Shown: positions 50,101 to 62,148 of the stretch, piece after piece | How positions within the stretch are numbered: the first letter of the stretch is position 1 | How the letters are laid out: every line of letters begins with the position of its first letter | Assembly: GCA_019155185.1 (NCBI GenBank) | Contig: CM032813.1 | Span: forward strand, 10,132,645 to 10,196,644 | Source of the DNA: Beaufortia kweichowensis | Taxonomy: Eukaryota > Chordata > Actinopteri > Cypriniformes > Gastromyzontidae | Direction: 5' to 3' | Length of the DNA stretch: 64,000 nt | Translations under genes and position numbers: made by a program | Notes under the pieces: generated by a model | Told to the model about the DNA's origin: nothing | Databases searched by the model: none | The model's input: the letters and a program-made list of their open reading frames with translations, nothing else

Positions 50101-53100
50101 TAAACTGGTAACGAAAAAATGTATGTGTAAGTATTGTGTTTTTTTACTACAAACCTGTATTTTTGTGTTCATTTTCAGGTACAGAAATGCATGATCCTAT
50201 GATATATGCCGTGAAGATGCTTTATGAAGAACCACACAATGGTACAACCCCAAAGAATGCTGTTCCTATGATCATCCTACTGACTGATGGGGAACCAAAT
50301 CAATGTACGTATATGTACAAATCACCAACCTTAAACGTTTTCCTCATTGTCTTTGAGGAATAGCGTTCAGACCAAGGTTCCATCCAAAACTGTAAACCTT
50401 TCTTCCCTTTTTTTCTATCTTGTTAGTTACAAAGTTGAAGTTCTTTGCTTTTGAAGCACATTCATAATCTTTTCACAGATCCAAGAAGTCTCCCTGAGAT
50501 CCAGGAAAGTATTCGCAATGCCATTGGTGGAAACATCAGTGTGTTTTCTTTGGCTTTTGGCAAAAATGCAGATTATGGATTTTTGGATGTTTTAAGCAAG
50601 CAGAACAATGGAGTGGCACGCAGAATATATGAGGATTCAGACGCTCCGCTTCAGCTAAAGGTAGGTGTGATTTTCTTGCAATCGGTCTTTCAAAAGGTAG
50701 ATCCTTTCAATGTAGATAAAATCTTGAAATCAGCAGTAATTTTATGTTTTGTTACGATTTGTTATCTAGGGATTTTATGAAGAAGTGGCGAGTCCTCTGC
50801 TATCAGAGGTGAATTTTCAGTATCCGGACAACACTAACTCATTGACAAAAAGCCATTTTAAACAGCTCTTCAATGGCTCTGAGATCATGGTCGCTGGCCA
50901 ACTGAATGATGTTGACATGAACAACTTTCTGGTTGAAGTATCTGCACAAGGAGTAAGTGAATGAACTGAAATGATCTGAAAAATGTGCTATCTGAAAATA
51001 GTTCATTAAAAATGTATGTGTTAGCACACAGTGAACTAATATAATTTAACCCACTTGATTAAAGTACAGAACTTACACTTGGTCATGCACCTTTTTAAAT
51101 TTTTTTTCAAAAATTTCTAAAACTAGCAATTAAATTCCCTTCATGACATTTATTCAGAAATCACAGATGCAACTTGTCCAAAATTAAATGCATCTTATAC
51201 ATCTGTTTTAACAGTACCACAGAGAAATTTACCTACCAATGACTTTTTTTTAATATTCTAATAATTATAATATTTAATATTTTCAATAATAATCCATCAG
51301 TATTTGTATTATATTATTAATATAACAATCCATCAGTATAAATATTGTAATTTTTATGTAATATTACAGAAAATATAAAATATTTTCAATAATAATTCAT
51401 CAAATGTAATTGGGTGTGATGGACTCCTGAAACTGATTCAGCTTTTTCTTGTATTGCAACAGCTGGAGAATAATTTCGAGGTGAAAGGTCAGCCATATGT
51501 TCAAGAGTGGAAAACCATATATCCTGATGAAGAGTATATCTTTGGAGACTTTACTAAGCGTCTTTGGGCGTATCTGACCATTCAGGAGCTCTTGGATAAG
51601 AAGTCAGTTTGTACTACTACATGACTTTCCTAAGACCTTATCTTGATTATATTAGTCACTTTAGACTAATATAAAGACTATAAAGGCTAATATTTTCTTT
51701 CAGAGACAAGGGTTCACCGGAGGAGAAAGGAAATGCTACTGCTGAGGCTTTGGAACTCTCATTAAAGTACAACTTTGTCACACCACTTACCTCAATGGTC
51801 GTCACTAAACCTGAAAGTGAGGACTCGCTCGTTGCCGATAAGATGACTGAAGGTAAGACTGAACGACAAACTGCTTATTTAGTAAAATGTTATTCAGAAT
51901 TCATATTTCAGTCCTGCCTATCTGGTTCAGACAGCTGGTTGGAGGGGCACGAGCTGTTACATAAAACATTACAAGGTCTATTAAATAATACAGAGACATT
52001 TTATGGAAAAATCATTCTTTAGAATTGCATTAGAAAAGAAAACAATGTTTATATATACTTTAATAGCAAAAAAAATCACTGCTTTCTTTCCACCGATTCG
52101 CAGAGCAACGAGGGAAACTTCAAAGTTATGGTATGTCTGTTTATTTACATTTATTGTTAATATGAAAATTATAAACATATTATATAAATGAAGGTCTTTT
52201 CTAAACATATATAGTCAAGCTATTCTATTGATTATTGAGAAGGGTATGAATAATTTTGGATGCCACTTTTTGTTCAAATGTAAATAAAAGATGAGTAATA
52301 ATTTTTTCCACAATGATGCCTCTTGTACATCATCTTATTATCTTCTGGGAGACACCTGTGTCATTTCTAATCAAGAAAAAACTTGCTGGTCGAATAAAAG
52401 TTACTTTAAGTCAGAATTTGCCAGGGGTATGAATCATTTCGGGCTTGACTGTATATTATTATGTACACTTTTAAAGACAAAACTGGATGTTTATATAAAC
52501 AGCAGGAAAAATGAAAAGTGCATGAACTGCAAACTTGCTAAATACTGCATCAGGTTTGATGTTTTATAAATAAAACCATTATTATTTGCAGGTTACAAGG
52601 CTGTACCATCCAGCTACAGCTACAAAGCACCTACAAATTATGGTAAATGCTTCATTACCTTTACTTCAAATAAAATGCAGACCTATGTCACAAAAAGTCA
52701 CAAGAGAGCATTTCTTTGCAATTCATCAGTTGATGGCGATCCACACTTCATCATTGAGCTGCCACATCAGAATGATGCCCTGTGTTTCAATATCGATGAC
52801 AAACCTGGTACCATATTTAACCTGGTTAGAGATCCGCTTACAGGTGAACACACAGTTAGACAAGTACTTGACAAGACAGCTTTAAATACTGTTTAGAAAC
52901 GTAGAAACATATGTGACGATTGTACATAGGTATTGTGGTCAATGGACAAACCATTGGAGATAAGAAGGTTGTCCCAGGAAAACAGGTGAGGACATATTTT
53001 GGGCGCTTTGGGATCATTCATGAGAGGTTTGACATCAGATTAATGGTGAGCACAAAGGAGATCTCAGTGTCTGAAGAGGGAAAACAGGCAAAATTTTTCT

Positions 53101-53817
53101 GGACTGATACTGCCACCGTCAAAGGGTTCAAGTAAGATTCATCTTTTCATTTATAAGGTAAACTGAAGGCTTATAGTCTTTCTCACCAAACTTTATCCCT
53201 CTTCCTCCAGCATGGATCTGCAGGTAATGAAAGATCACAGTTTAACAGTGACTTTTAGGAACTCGGTCAAGTTTCAGATCATCCTGCACAAAGTCTGGAA
53301 GAAGCACCCGTATCACCGAGACTACCTTGGATTCTACACCCTGGACGGCCACCTCCTACCAAACAGTGTCCATGGCCTGCTTGGTAAATCTTACTACACT
53401 AAACTCACTTAGTATGTGCTAAATTCTGAAATGATTTGTCATATTTTGTCATAACTCTTTAGGACAGTTCTATCATGGGCTGGAGTTTGAGGTGAGTGAC
53501 ACGTTTCCAGGACAAGATCCAGACAAACCTGATGCCATCATGTTCGTGAAGGGACATAAGCTTGTTGTTACCAGGTAAATATAAGCAGTTGTCCATGAAT
53601 TAAACATGGAAAATGAATCATTCCTATAAGAGGTTGATGATAATGCGATACTGTGTTATTTTCTATCAACAGGGGAACACAGAAAGATTTCAGACAGGAT
53701 GTGAAGAATGGAGAAAATGTGCCTTGTTGGTTCATTCATAATAATGGCACTGGACTTCTTGATGGAATTCACACAGACTACATCATGTCTGGTCTCTTCA
53801 AAACCATCGAAGGATGA
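47141..53817 (+). CDS. itih3: Inter-alpha-trypsin inhibitor heavy chain, itih3-like
   Basis: About 20 exons: 47141-47233, 47658-47690, 47845-47868, 48129-48283, 48378-48482, 48567-48729, 48817-48927, 49016-49144, 49590-49706, 49816-49984, 50179-50304, 50479-50660, 50770-50952, 51463-51602, 51704-51852, 52592-52843 (or 52592-52642 plus 52730-52843), 52930-53131, 53211-53383, 53463-53574 and 53673-53817. Phases close to about 891 aa with the extra 87-nt intron, or 920 aa without it (human ITIH3 890). It has a signal peptide, a basic KKRS propeptide site, a VIT domain (IEVQTVKVDCKVTSRFAH, EKEKAKQQYEKAV), a VWA domain with MIDAS DNSYS (about residue 298) and LLTDGEP, and a C-terminal region. DPHFIIELP is the site where heavy chains are cut and the Asp is ester-linked to chondroitin sulfate. 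It is a secreted plasma protein that transfers to hyaluronan. It matches ITIH3 best, but fish have several tandem copies and the exact orthologue is uncertain. Confidence 0.9.
49265..49455. repeat. Dispersed repeat in itih3-like intron
   Basis: GCCCAGCCAACAAAAATATT followed by repeated AACGTTTT/TAACGTTA words (AAAACGTTTTGTCTG, CCAACGTTTTTAGAATG, TTTTAACGTTATCCC). This resembles a dispersed fish repeat; the family is not identified. Confidence 0.4.
52104..52130 (+). other. Possible 27-nt in-phase microexon of itih3-like gene
   Basis: ACCGATTCGCAG precedes 27 nt and is followed by GTATGTCTG. Inclusion keeps the reading phase between 51852 and 52592 and would add EQRGKLQSY. It lies in the linker after the VWA region, which varies in length among heavy chains. 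Confidence 0.3.
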
Positions 53818-53835
53818 GCTTCTGTAGCCACCAGA

Positions 53836-53841
53836 AATAAA
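53836..53841 (+). terminator. itih3-like poly(A) signal
   Basis: AATAAA begins 19 nt after the stop codon, giving an unusually short 3' UTR. Confidence 0.55.
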
Positions 53842-53859
53842 CCTATTACTCAGAGACAA

Positions 53860-54640
53860 GTTTAAAGACGTGCAAAGGCATTAAATTAATTTTAACAAAT
53901 AAGCCTGCAACAAAAAACAAAATATTAAATCAGTGAGCAGCAGTAATTTTCTCCAGAGAATGTTTGTAGTGACAGTCTGGGTGTTTGTGAAAGTGGGTAA
54001 TCAGCGGGCAAAATATCCTCATGAGCTCACACATTATTACGCTGTAATTTTAATTGGCCACAAAAAACACAGGCTCATCTTGACTTTAATTATTCAAATT
54101 AAATAGAAATACGCCTAATTAAAAACATATGAGATTGTATTAAATAATAAAACACATTTCATGTTCGTATTGTTTGAATATGGTGTCTAGGTTTTCCTTG
54201 TTACAAATGAGCTAATAAAATATTCAAATCAATATTTCGTGTCCAGAAATGTGATTTTGCATCAGGGTCCTGAACATCCTGTTGGGCTTTATTTTGTAAT
54301 AACACCAGACTGGCTGTAATAATAGCCAGAGAACCGTATGTTTGATGTTAATCCCTTGCACATTTGAATGTTTATTCTGTGTAGTAGCCTAAAAGATTAA
54401 ACACATTTAAAGAAATTAAACACATTTCAAATACAAATAGGACAAATAGACTACCTTCTCTTCATACAACACAAAGATAGTAAATTAACTATTAATGCCT
54501 TTTATTTTTGGAAAGGGTGGGGCTTTTAGAGACATTCATTTTCAGGATGAAAGGATTTTTAAAAAATAAACAAGGACTATAAAGTGGTTCGACTAGTTTA
54601 TTGAACTGTAGTGTAACACTAGTTACTTTATTATTTCACA
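53860..54640. other. Spacer itih3-like to dnajc16
   Basis: AT-rich; no gene, RNA or clear repeat recognised. Confidence 0.4.
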
Positions 54641-54770
54641 CATAATTTTACGCGATAATGACCGTAGGACTTTTATCACAGCGTGCGCTTACCCACAATG
54701 CCTTACTGCCGGAAGTAATAGCCATCTGAAGGCAAGGGGGAAGGATCCGCCCGTAAATGTCAGGAATCAT
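54641..54770 (+). promoter_or_regulatory. dnajc16 promoter and non-coding first exon
   Basis: GC-richer island with CCGGAAGTAA (ETS type) at 54709-54718 and ACCCACAATGCCTTA just upstream. No TATA box. A non-coding first exon probably starts here and splices to an exon containing the ATG at 55411. Confidence 0.45.
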
Positions 54771-55410
54771 GGATCGCTGCTGATTTTTGAGCAAATACGA
54801 TTAAAATAAGGGCTGGGCATTGGTATAATCATTATTCCTAATTTATATGTTTTATAAAGTGCATGCAGTGCTGCTGTTATAACGCGGTGTTGTGTGATGC
54901 AGACCTGCAGCTCGCTGTTTCTGCTCATAGTGTAACAGTTAACTGATACCGACACAAAATGTTCTCTGTATGTGTTTTTTTATTGTCCGGTATTAACAGC
55001 GTGTTGGGCTGTCAGTGATGGGTTTGTCGTGCGTTTTAACTGCATGTCTTCAGACGCACATTTCCATAGCAACGCAATGGATCTTTTACGAATATTAATG
55101 TTTCATGAATTTTGATGGATTAATGAATAGACGTGCATGCATTGCTGTAACTGTCAGTATTAGAGAGCATATACGATCAGAGATTTAAACATGACAAATG
55201 TATTATTTCTCCAGGTTTGAATGATGTTATCATAAACAAACTAGTCAAAAGTTGATCTTAAAAGTCTTTTAATCTGAAGGTGTATATTTTTGAATCTTTG
55301 AAATTACTTTTGTAGACCAAATAGGGTTTTATTATATAGGCTACTGGATCTTAGTTATTGAAATTGGATTTTGTTGTCATTTTTTTAGCCTGCCTATCAG
55401 ATATCAAAAG

Positions 55411-58400
55411 ATGGGAAGCTGGAGTGTGTTTGTGTGGATGATTCTTCTGCTGGCTCTGCTTGGAGATTCACTGGCAGCTTCGCCTGAGTTTGATCCATAC
55501 AAAGTTCTTGCAGTGTCCAGACATGCCAGTCAAGCAGAGATCAAAAAAGTTTACAAAAAGCTTGCAAGGGAATGGTGAGTCATTTTATTTTAAAAGAGGA
55601 ATAAAGAAAATGTGCGCATGTTTGTCAGTTGTCAAACAAGCAGTTTATAGTGTATACAGTTAATTATTCTCTTAGTTTCCGAGTTTTGTTTTCTGTTTAA
55701 GTGAATGGCAGTGTTTGAAAGTCAGTGATAATAAATATGGTCCCATTTGTCATTTATTTTATCTGTAGGCATCCAGACAAGAACAAAAGTCCAGGAGCAG
55801 AGGATATGTTTATCAAGATCACTAAATCTTATGAAGTAAGAGTTACACCATCACCTAAACCTTCTACCATAATAAATGTTTTTTTGGAATGCATAAAATA
55901 CTATATACTACTGACATGTATAGCATGTGAGGTGTTTTTAAAGGCATACATTTTCCTACTTCGTAGTCGACATAACGGCCAATATTATGGTTCAAGATGC
56001 ATATTTTATAGTAAACTGTGCTACTTTCCACAGATCCTGTCCAACGAGGAGAGAAGGGCAAACTATGACCGTTTCGGTCAAATGGATGAGAATCAAAACT
56101 TCGCTCGAGCGCCACAAGGCTTCAGGCACTTTCACGACAGTTTCTACTTCGACGAATCGTTCTTTCACTTTCCTCGGACGAGTCGAGATTTCACAGAGAG
56201 CAAACACCTGCTTCATTACAACCAATACATGAATGAAGTCGTGCCAGATAGTTTCAAGAGGCCTTACCTGATCAAGATCACCTCCGAGTGGTGCTTCACC
56301 TGCATTCATATCGAGCCCATTTGGAAGGATACGGTGCAGGATCTAGAGCCATTGGGTGGGTGCAGGAAGCAGAAATTCAATTACATAGGATTTTTCCAAA
56401 AATAAGTATTGTATGATCTGCCAGAAGTATATTCTAAAATATCCTGCTCTTGTTTGGTTTAGGTGTTGGTATTGGTGTAGTGGACATTGGCTATGAGAGA
56501 CAGCTAGCCAATCATCTTGGAGCCCACCGAACACCTTCTATTCTTGGTGTAATCAATGGCAAAGTCACTTTCTTTCAGTATGCCGTAGCCAGGGAATACT
56601 TGAAACAGTTCGTGGAAAGTCTTCTTCCCCAAAAAATGGTGGAGAAGGTAAGATAAGACCTTAATACTGAGTATTATAGTAATTTTAGGACCAGAAATAC
56701 AGTGGCAGACCCTTTGAGCTATACTTTAAATTCTTGTTTTATCATTATGATTTGTAAATGGGCAATTCCAGCGTTATGGATGTGATATTGAAATATAAGA
56801 ATGTATTTATTACCAATATATTAAACCATATGTTTATATTTTAGTCCAGATACATGCACAAGTTATCTATTTAAAATTTTTTTTTAAATATATATATATA
56901 CGTTATGGATGTGACAAAAAAGGAAACACGTTTTTAGGTGGCGCAATACTTTTGTAGGTTTCTATTTAAATGCACAAACCCAAAGCAATAATACCCAACA
57001 AATGGAGAAAAGCTGATTTTTCAAAGAAGAAAGTAGTTAATTGATTTTAACTTTTATATGCCCATTTATGAGGTATATGGGCCGTTATGGATGTGACAAT
57101 TCTAAAAACAGCATTTTACCTGACTATGAAAAATCATGCTTTAAACATGGAAAATGTTTTACAAAACATCACATGAGAGAGACCTCACATGGGTATTTAA
57201 ACCAACAAACATTGACATCAGAGCTGTTAGTATGATAAAAACATTCTTTTTTCCTATTCCTGTTTTCGCAATCCCTTTCAGTTGACTGATAACAACTACA
57301 TGGAGTTTTTAAACAGTTGGCATGAGGAGAATAAGCCAAGAGTAATGATGTTCGATGTAGCATCTACTGTCCCTCTTTTATACAAGGTGAGATATTAATA
57401 TTTGGTTGTTCAAATAATCGAAGACTTCATCTAGATCTGAGTATTTGATATACGTTTCCTCAATGCTTTAATTCACAGCTCACAGCGTTTGCCTACAAAG
57501 ACTATGTGAGCTTTGGTTATGTGGATATGGGCCTGACTGAGACCTCTCAGCTGGTACAGAGGTTCAACATCAACACGTATGCTCCCACCATGCTCCTGTT
57601 TAAAGAGAACACGGAGAAACCTGCAGACGTCATACAGGTGAAGGCCAGTTATCCTGTCAGGAAATGTGCACTGATGGTTTCTTTCGTGCTGAGGTGTCTC
57701 TTCTGTTTTCATTTTTAGGCAAGAGGAATGAAAAAACAGATTATCGATGAGTTTGTGTCTAACAATCGGTTCCTGCTTGTGCCGCGGCTGGTTAATCAGA
57801 AACTCTTTGATGAGCTGTGTCCAGTTAAACAGTTCCACCGACGCAGAAAGTAAGAACTGCACCTTTCTTTAAAAAAAGTGATGAGATTACATTGTAATGT
57901 TAACAGTGTACAGTGGAAATACATATATTGCTTTGGGTTAAAGTCAAATTATGTCAACATTTCCATTTAAATAATTCACTTACAAATAATTATTTGTTAA
58001 GCTTACTGTTGTGGATCAGGGAATACTTTTTATGTTTTTGCTCAGTAACTTATTTTAGTTTATTTCTAAGCAAAAAGCTGTAAATATAACCAAATATTTA
58101 TGTTATTATTCAAAAATAATTTTTATAATAAATATAATAAAGTAAATCTCAGTTAACCAAAGGCCACTGATATCACCTGACCTGTGTCCGAGGCATTTGT
58201 CAGGGTCTCGGGTCATCAGACCTCGGGGTTTTCAGATCTAAGTGGAATCGTGAAGACCTCTCAGTGTATTGTAGTGCTGATGATGTCATCCTTCTCTCTG
58301 ATAAACAGATACTGTGTTCTGCTCATCACTGGAGAAGGGGAGCAGTTTGAATCCGTGAACGAGGCTTTCTTCAACTTTGCCTCTGCCAACACTAAAGAAG

Positions 58401-61267
58401 TTTTGAGGTTTGCTTATGTTTATGAGAAACAACAGCAGCCTCTATGTGATGCCCTGCTCAATAAGGATGACACAACCCCACCACAGGTCAGACACACACG
58501 TGTGTGACACACGCATGTATCTCTGTCCATGTACGTTGCAATCGGTCATTGACTCGGTTAATCGATAACTTCAGGTTATTATCTTGGAGAGGAGGAGCTC
58601 TACGGGAAGGGTGTTGTATCGGTCTGTGACTGGCGGCTGGAATGGGAGTGATGACGATAAGCTCCGCCTCCACGAGCAGCTTGATATTCTGCAAAGAGAC
58701 CCGTCCTACCTTACCCATGATGCAATGCTGCCTGAACTGAATAATGAGTTTGCCTCTGTAAGTCACTCAGCTAAACATTGAAAAACCAAGATATGTCTTG
58801 TTGTGTTTAACAAACCAATATGCTGTTTATACCGCAGACAGTAATTTAAAATTTTGGAAACATAAACTTACAATAGACTTACAGCAGAAATGTGTTTACT
58901 GATCCAAAGTTATTATTTTGGTACAAATTTGTATCCTGATTATTCATTAAAGAATATATATTTTAAAATATTTGTATTTGTATTATTGCCTTATTCTTTT
59001 TTTTTCAGATGTTTCTAATTCGGTGGATGAATACAGCATATGATTACCTCACCCAGTTTTATTTTGATCTTCTCTACTCTAACTGGTGAGAACTTTTGGG
59101 AAGAATTTCTTTATCTAGTACTCAATGATTTGTTTACATGAGCAATCACAACCAGAGTGATCGAATTCCTTTTTCCATTTGTGTCCATAGTGGTACATTA
59201 ATAAAGTTATGTTGGAATGGTGATGTCATTACTGTACAAGACACGTGTTAATGTATGTGAAAACAATATGTATGAACCCACTTTTCTTTCTTTAGGCGTG
59301 AGATGATGCCTGTGTTATCTCTGATCTTCTCAGCTCTCTTCATCCTGTTTGGGACTGTAATCATTCAGGCTTTCAGGTAAGACACTTTATGATCTCGCAA
59401 CGTTTTGGCCTATTAGATGATTTGTATTATCAGCTTTTGTAAGTGGTGTTGTATATTTTCTTTTGTATGGTGGACAGTGATTCTGGTGAGGACAAACCAG
59501 CCAAACCAAAGGCCACTGAATCACCAAAGACAGCAGAGGGCTCTCCAGGGACAGAGAGCACGTCCAGGTAATGAGCTGCATATAAATTCCATGCAAATGT
59601 CAACCTCACAATGGGAAAAACAAAGTTTATATCAAAGGTTTCACCATACTGATAGATCAGATGTCAATATTCAGTGGTAGAAATGCTCTCCCAAATTTTT
59701 TAATGCAATTTTTTGTGTTTAAAGCATGATTTTTCATAGTCAGGGAAAGTGCTGTTTACAGAATTGTCACATTCAAAACCACAGTCCGTATTCCTCATAA
59801 ATGAACATGTGAAAGATAAAATAACATCTCTTTGTTGGGTATTATTGCAGAATAAATACATTCTGTAAGAATTTTATTTTAAGATTTGACTGAAATGTCA
59901 CATCCATAATGCTGGAATTTGAATTCAATACTTTTTGGACAGAAAATAGCATAACAGTTTTCAGATTTGTTTATTGGTTAGTTTATGGTTTGTTGGTCTA
60001 GTCCAGAGGTGGGCAAACTTTTTAGACCAGAGGGCCACATCAAGTTTTGCAAACCACATGCCAAATCCTTGATAAAAGAACTTTTATTTACTGTGGAGGT
60101 ATGCATGGAACATATATTATCTGACAGAAACGTTTGTCATATTAAATTCTTATTTAATATCTATTATTGAGTCAAATTTACAACAGACAATTTCATTTGC
60201 ATTGCTATTAGTATGTACATATAAATCATCATAAAACTATGTCTGATAAAAACTGAAGGAGAACCTTACTCTTTGTCTTTCCAAGTCATGGTTATGAGTG
60301 TGTTAATGTGAACTACCCGGTAACTGTACCGTGTGCTATACTGCCATCAAATGGCGTTCGCTTGTTGTATTGCATCAAATTAGTAATTCTGAACCAAAAC
60401 CGTTACTCAAATGAAGCATTTTTAAAAACTCCCTTGCGGGCAGGATGAAAGTATTCATCGGGCCGTAGTTTGCCCCCCTCTGGTCTAGTCGCTATGAGTT
60501 TGTTTCTCTTGCAGTCGTCCACCTAAGAAGAACTTTGTGGAAGTGACTGAGCTGACGGACGTTACCTACATGAGCAACCTGGTCAAGTTAAAGCCTGGCC
60601 ACATCAACGTGGTGTTGATACTCACTGATGCTTCTAAACAAGCGCTGCTCAGGAAATTTGCCAAAGAGGTGTACTCCTTCTCAGGGTAAGAAGCGTGTTC
60701 GTGTTAACGCTCGCTCCTATATCTTCCTGGCAGAATTGAAATAGTTAACTTGAGTAACTTTGGAAACTAGTGTGAAAACTAAATTTTGCCGCTTGGTGAA
60801 AATCCAGGAAATCTAATTTGCATGACGTGTTTTTTCACAGATCTCACACGCTCCACTACTCCTTCTTAAACTTCGACAAACACAGCCAGTGGATGGATTC
60901 GCTCATGGAGTCGTCTCCTGACGCCCGGCCGCCAGACTGCTCGGACGAAGAGGACGACGCTGCCTCCTACAAACCTGACTACACCGGCCACGTCCTGGCC
61001 CTCAACGGCCACAAAAAATACTTCTGCATTTTCAGACCCGTATTTACGGGAGAGGAACCCGAATGCGGCAGGTCGTCCGACGAGGATGCGGCGGCCAGAC
61101 CGAGCAAAGGCTCTCGGTCGAGTTCCCGGAAGAAAGCCACCACCCTGGAGATCCACCACAAACTGGACCGACTCGGCCTGTGGATGGAGAGGCTCATGGA
61201 GGGAACGCTACCTAGGCATCATGTTCCAGCCTGGCCGTGTCTGGACAACATAACACCGTCGAAATGA
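55411..61267 (+). CDS. dnajc16: DnaJ homolog subfamily C member 16 (ERdj8)
   Basis: Fourteen coding exons join in phase to 779 aa (human 782): 55411-55574, 55769-55835, 56034-56355, 56463-56647, 57282-57386, 57479-57637, 57719-57849, 58309-58486, 58575-58757, 59009-59085, 59296-59376, 59478-59567, 60515-60685 and 60841-61267. It has a signal peptide (VFVWMILLLALLGDSLA) and a J domain with HPDK at residues 56-59 (DPYKVLAVSRHASQAEIKKV, IKITKSYEILSNEERRANYD). Thioredoxin-like segments follow, including SEWCFTCIHIEP with a CxxC. A single transmembrane helix (LSLIFSALFILFGTVIIQAF) sits near residues 527-549. The acidic, Ser-rich C-terminal region ends DNITPSK. HPD shows it can stimulate an Hsp70, presumably BiP in the ER lumen; the family is linked to ER contact sites and autophagosome size. 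It is tail-to-tail with cda. Confidence 0.96.
56757..57165 (+). repeat. Dispersed repeat in dnajc16 intron 5
   Basis: Starts GCAATTCCAGCGTTATGGAT and repeats the GTTATGGATGTGACA word near 56903 and 57084. It shares several blocks in inverted orientation with 59693-59928, including the CTGACTATGAAAAATCATGC and ATACCCAACAAA segments. Confidence 0.7.
59693..59928 (-). repeat. Inverted partner repeat in dnajc16 intron 13
   Basis: Contains GCATGATTTTTCATAGTCAG, TTTGTTGGGTATTATTGCAG and ATGTCACATCCATAATGCTG, which match 56757-57165 in reverse complement. Related short fragments also occur at 47440-47480 and 19395-19577. Confidence 0.7.
60004..60482. mobile_element. hAT-type MITE with perfect 8-bp TSD
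   Basis: A 479-bp non-coding element bounded by CAGAGGTGGGCAAACT and its imperfect inverse AGTTTGCCCCCCTCTG. It is flanked on both sides by GTCTAGTC (59996-60003 and 60483-60490). Eight-base duplications and CAGRG termini are the hallmark of hAT transposons. It sits in dnajc16 intron 13, ending about 32 bp before the exon 14 acceptor. Confidence 0.9.
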
Positions 61268-61965
61268 GTTTAGGACTCGATGCTTTTGGTGAATTCTCAC
61301 TGGGAGAATTTCAGAATTGTGAGTTATCCGTTAAAAGCACTGGTTAGGAGTAAAGTTTTGCTTTATTTGGAGCACCGTGTGCTCTTCGGCTGCTTTAAAG
61401 GCAAAAATTTCTCCGTCTTTTGTTAGTTTAGCTGTTTCTTGACTGTATGGATGCTTTTCTGAAACCCGGATAAAGCCACTCTGTGTAGCGATAGAAGCAG
61501 CTCGTATTCAGTTTATCATTTTTCCAGTCAAAGTCTCAATCTGGAACAATCTAGAAATTAGAAATTGTGTCCCTCTTTGTATATGCAATATCTCAAAAGA
61601 TTTTCTAAACTAAACCGTGCATGAACAGGTCACCTATAACATTACGAAGACTTGATATTTCTGAATAGATCTTACTGCCATGTGCATGTGCTGCCTTTCC
61701 TTTTTTAAACTGATCTTTTCTACAGTTTTCGTTTAATGTTTTTTTGCACTTTTGACTGCTGCTTTTCTATTTAACTTTTATTCACAAACTAAACGGTACT
61801 GATCTTCATAACATTTAATAAGTTTAAGGCTCTAACTGCATCTGAAATATCAAATCAAGCTAAAATATGCTGTCTAGTTGTATTTTTTTTTTTTTTTTAA
61901 AGAAAATGAGTATTTATTTATGTTGCACTGTTTGTGGTTGATTTATATGTGCATTGTTTAAAAAG

Positions 61966-61971
61966 AATAAA
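61966..61971 (+). terminator. dnajc16 poly(A) signal
   Basis: AATAAA about 700 nt after the stop codon, followed by GTTTCTACTGTAGC. Confidence 0.7.
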
Positions 61972-62007
61972 GTTTCTACTGTAGCAACATTTCCAAGAAT
62001 CTCAATG

Positions 62008-62013
62008 TTTATT
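62008..62013 (-). terminator. cda poly(A) signal
   Basis: AATAAA on the minus strand, 136 nt after the cda stop codon. It lies only ~40 bp from the dnajc16 signal on the other strand. Confidence 0.7.
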
Positions 62014-62148
62014 CACAAGACGAAATATAATTAATGTACAATACATACACGTCTTTTAAAACAAACCGTATTAAACAACATCCATTTCAGGTATACACAT
62101 CTTCCAATAAGTCACACTTTTGTCTGCATTCCTTGAGAAAATTAGTCT

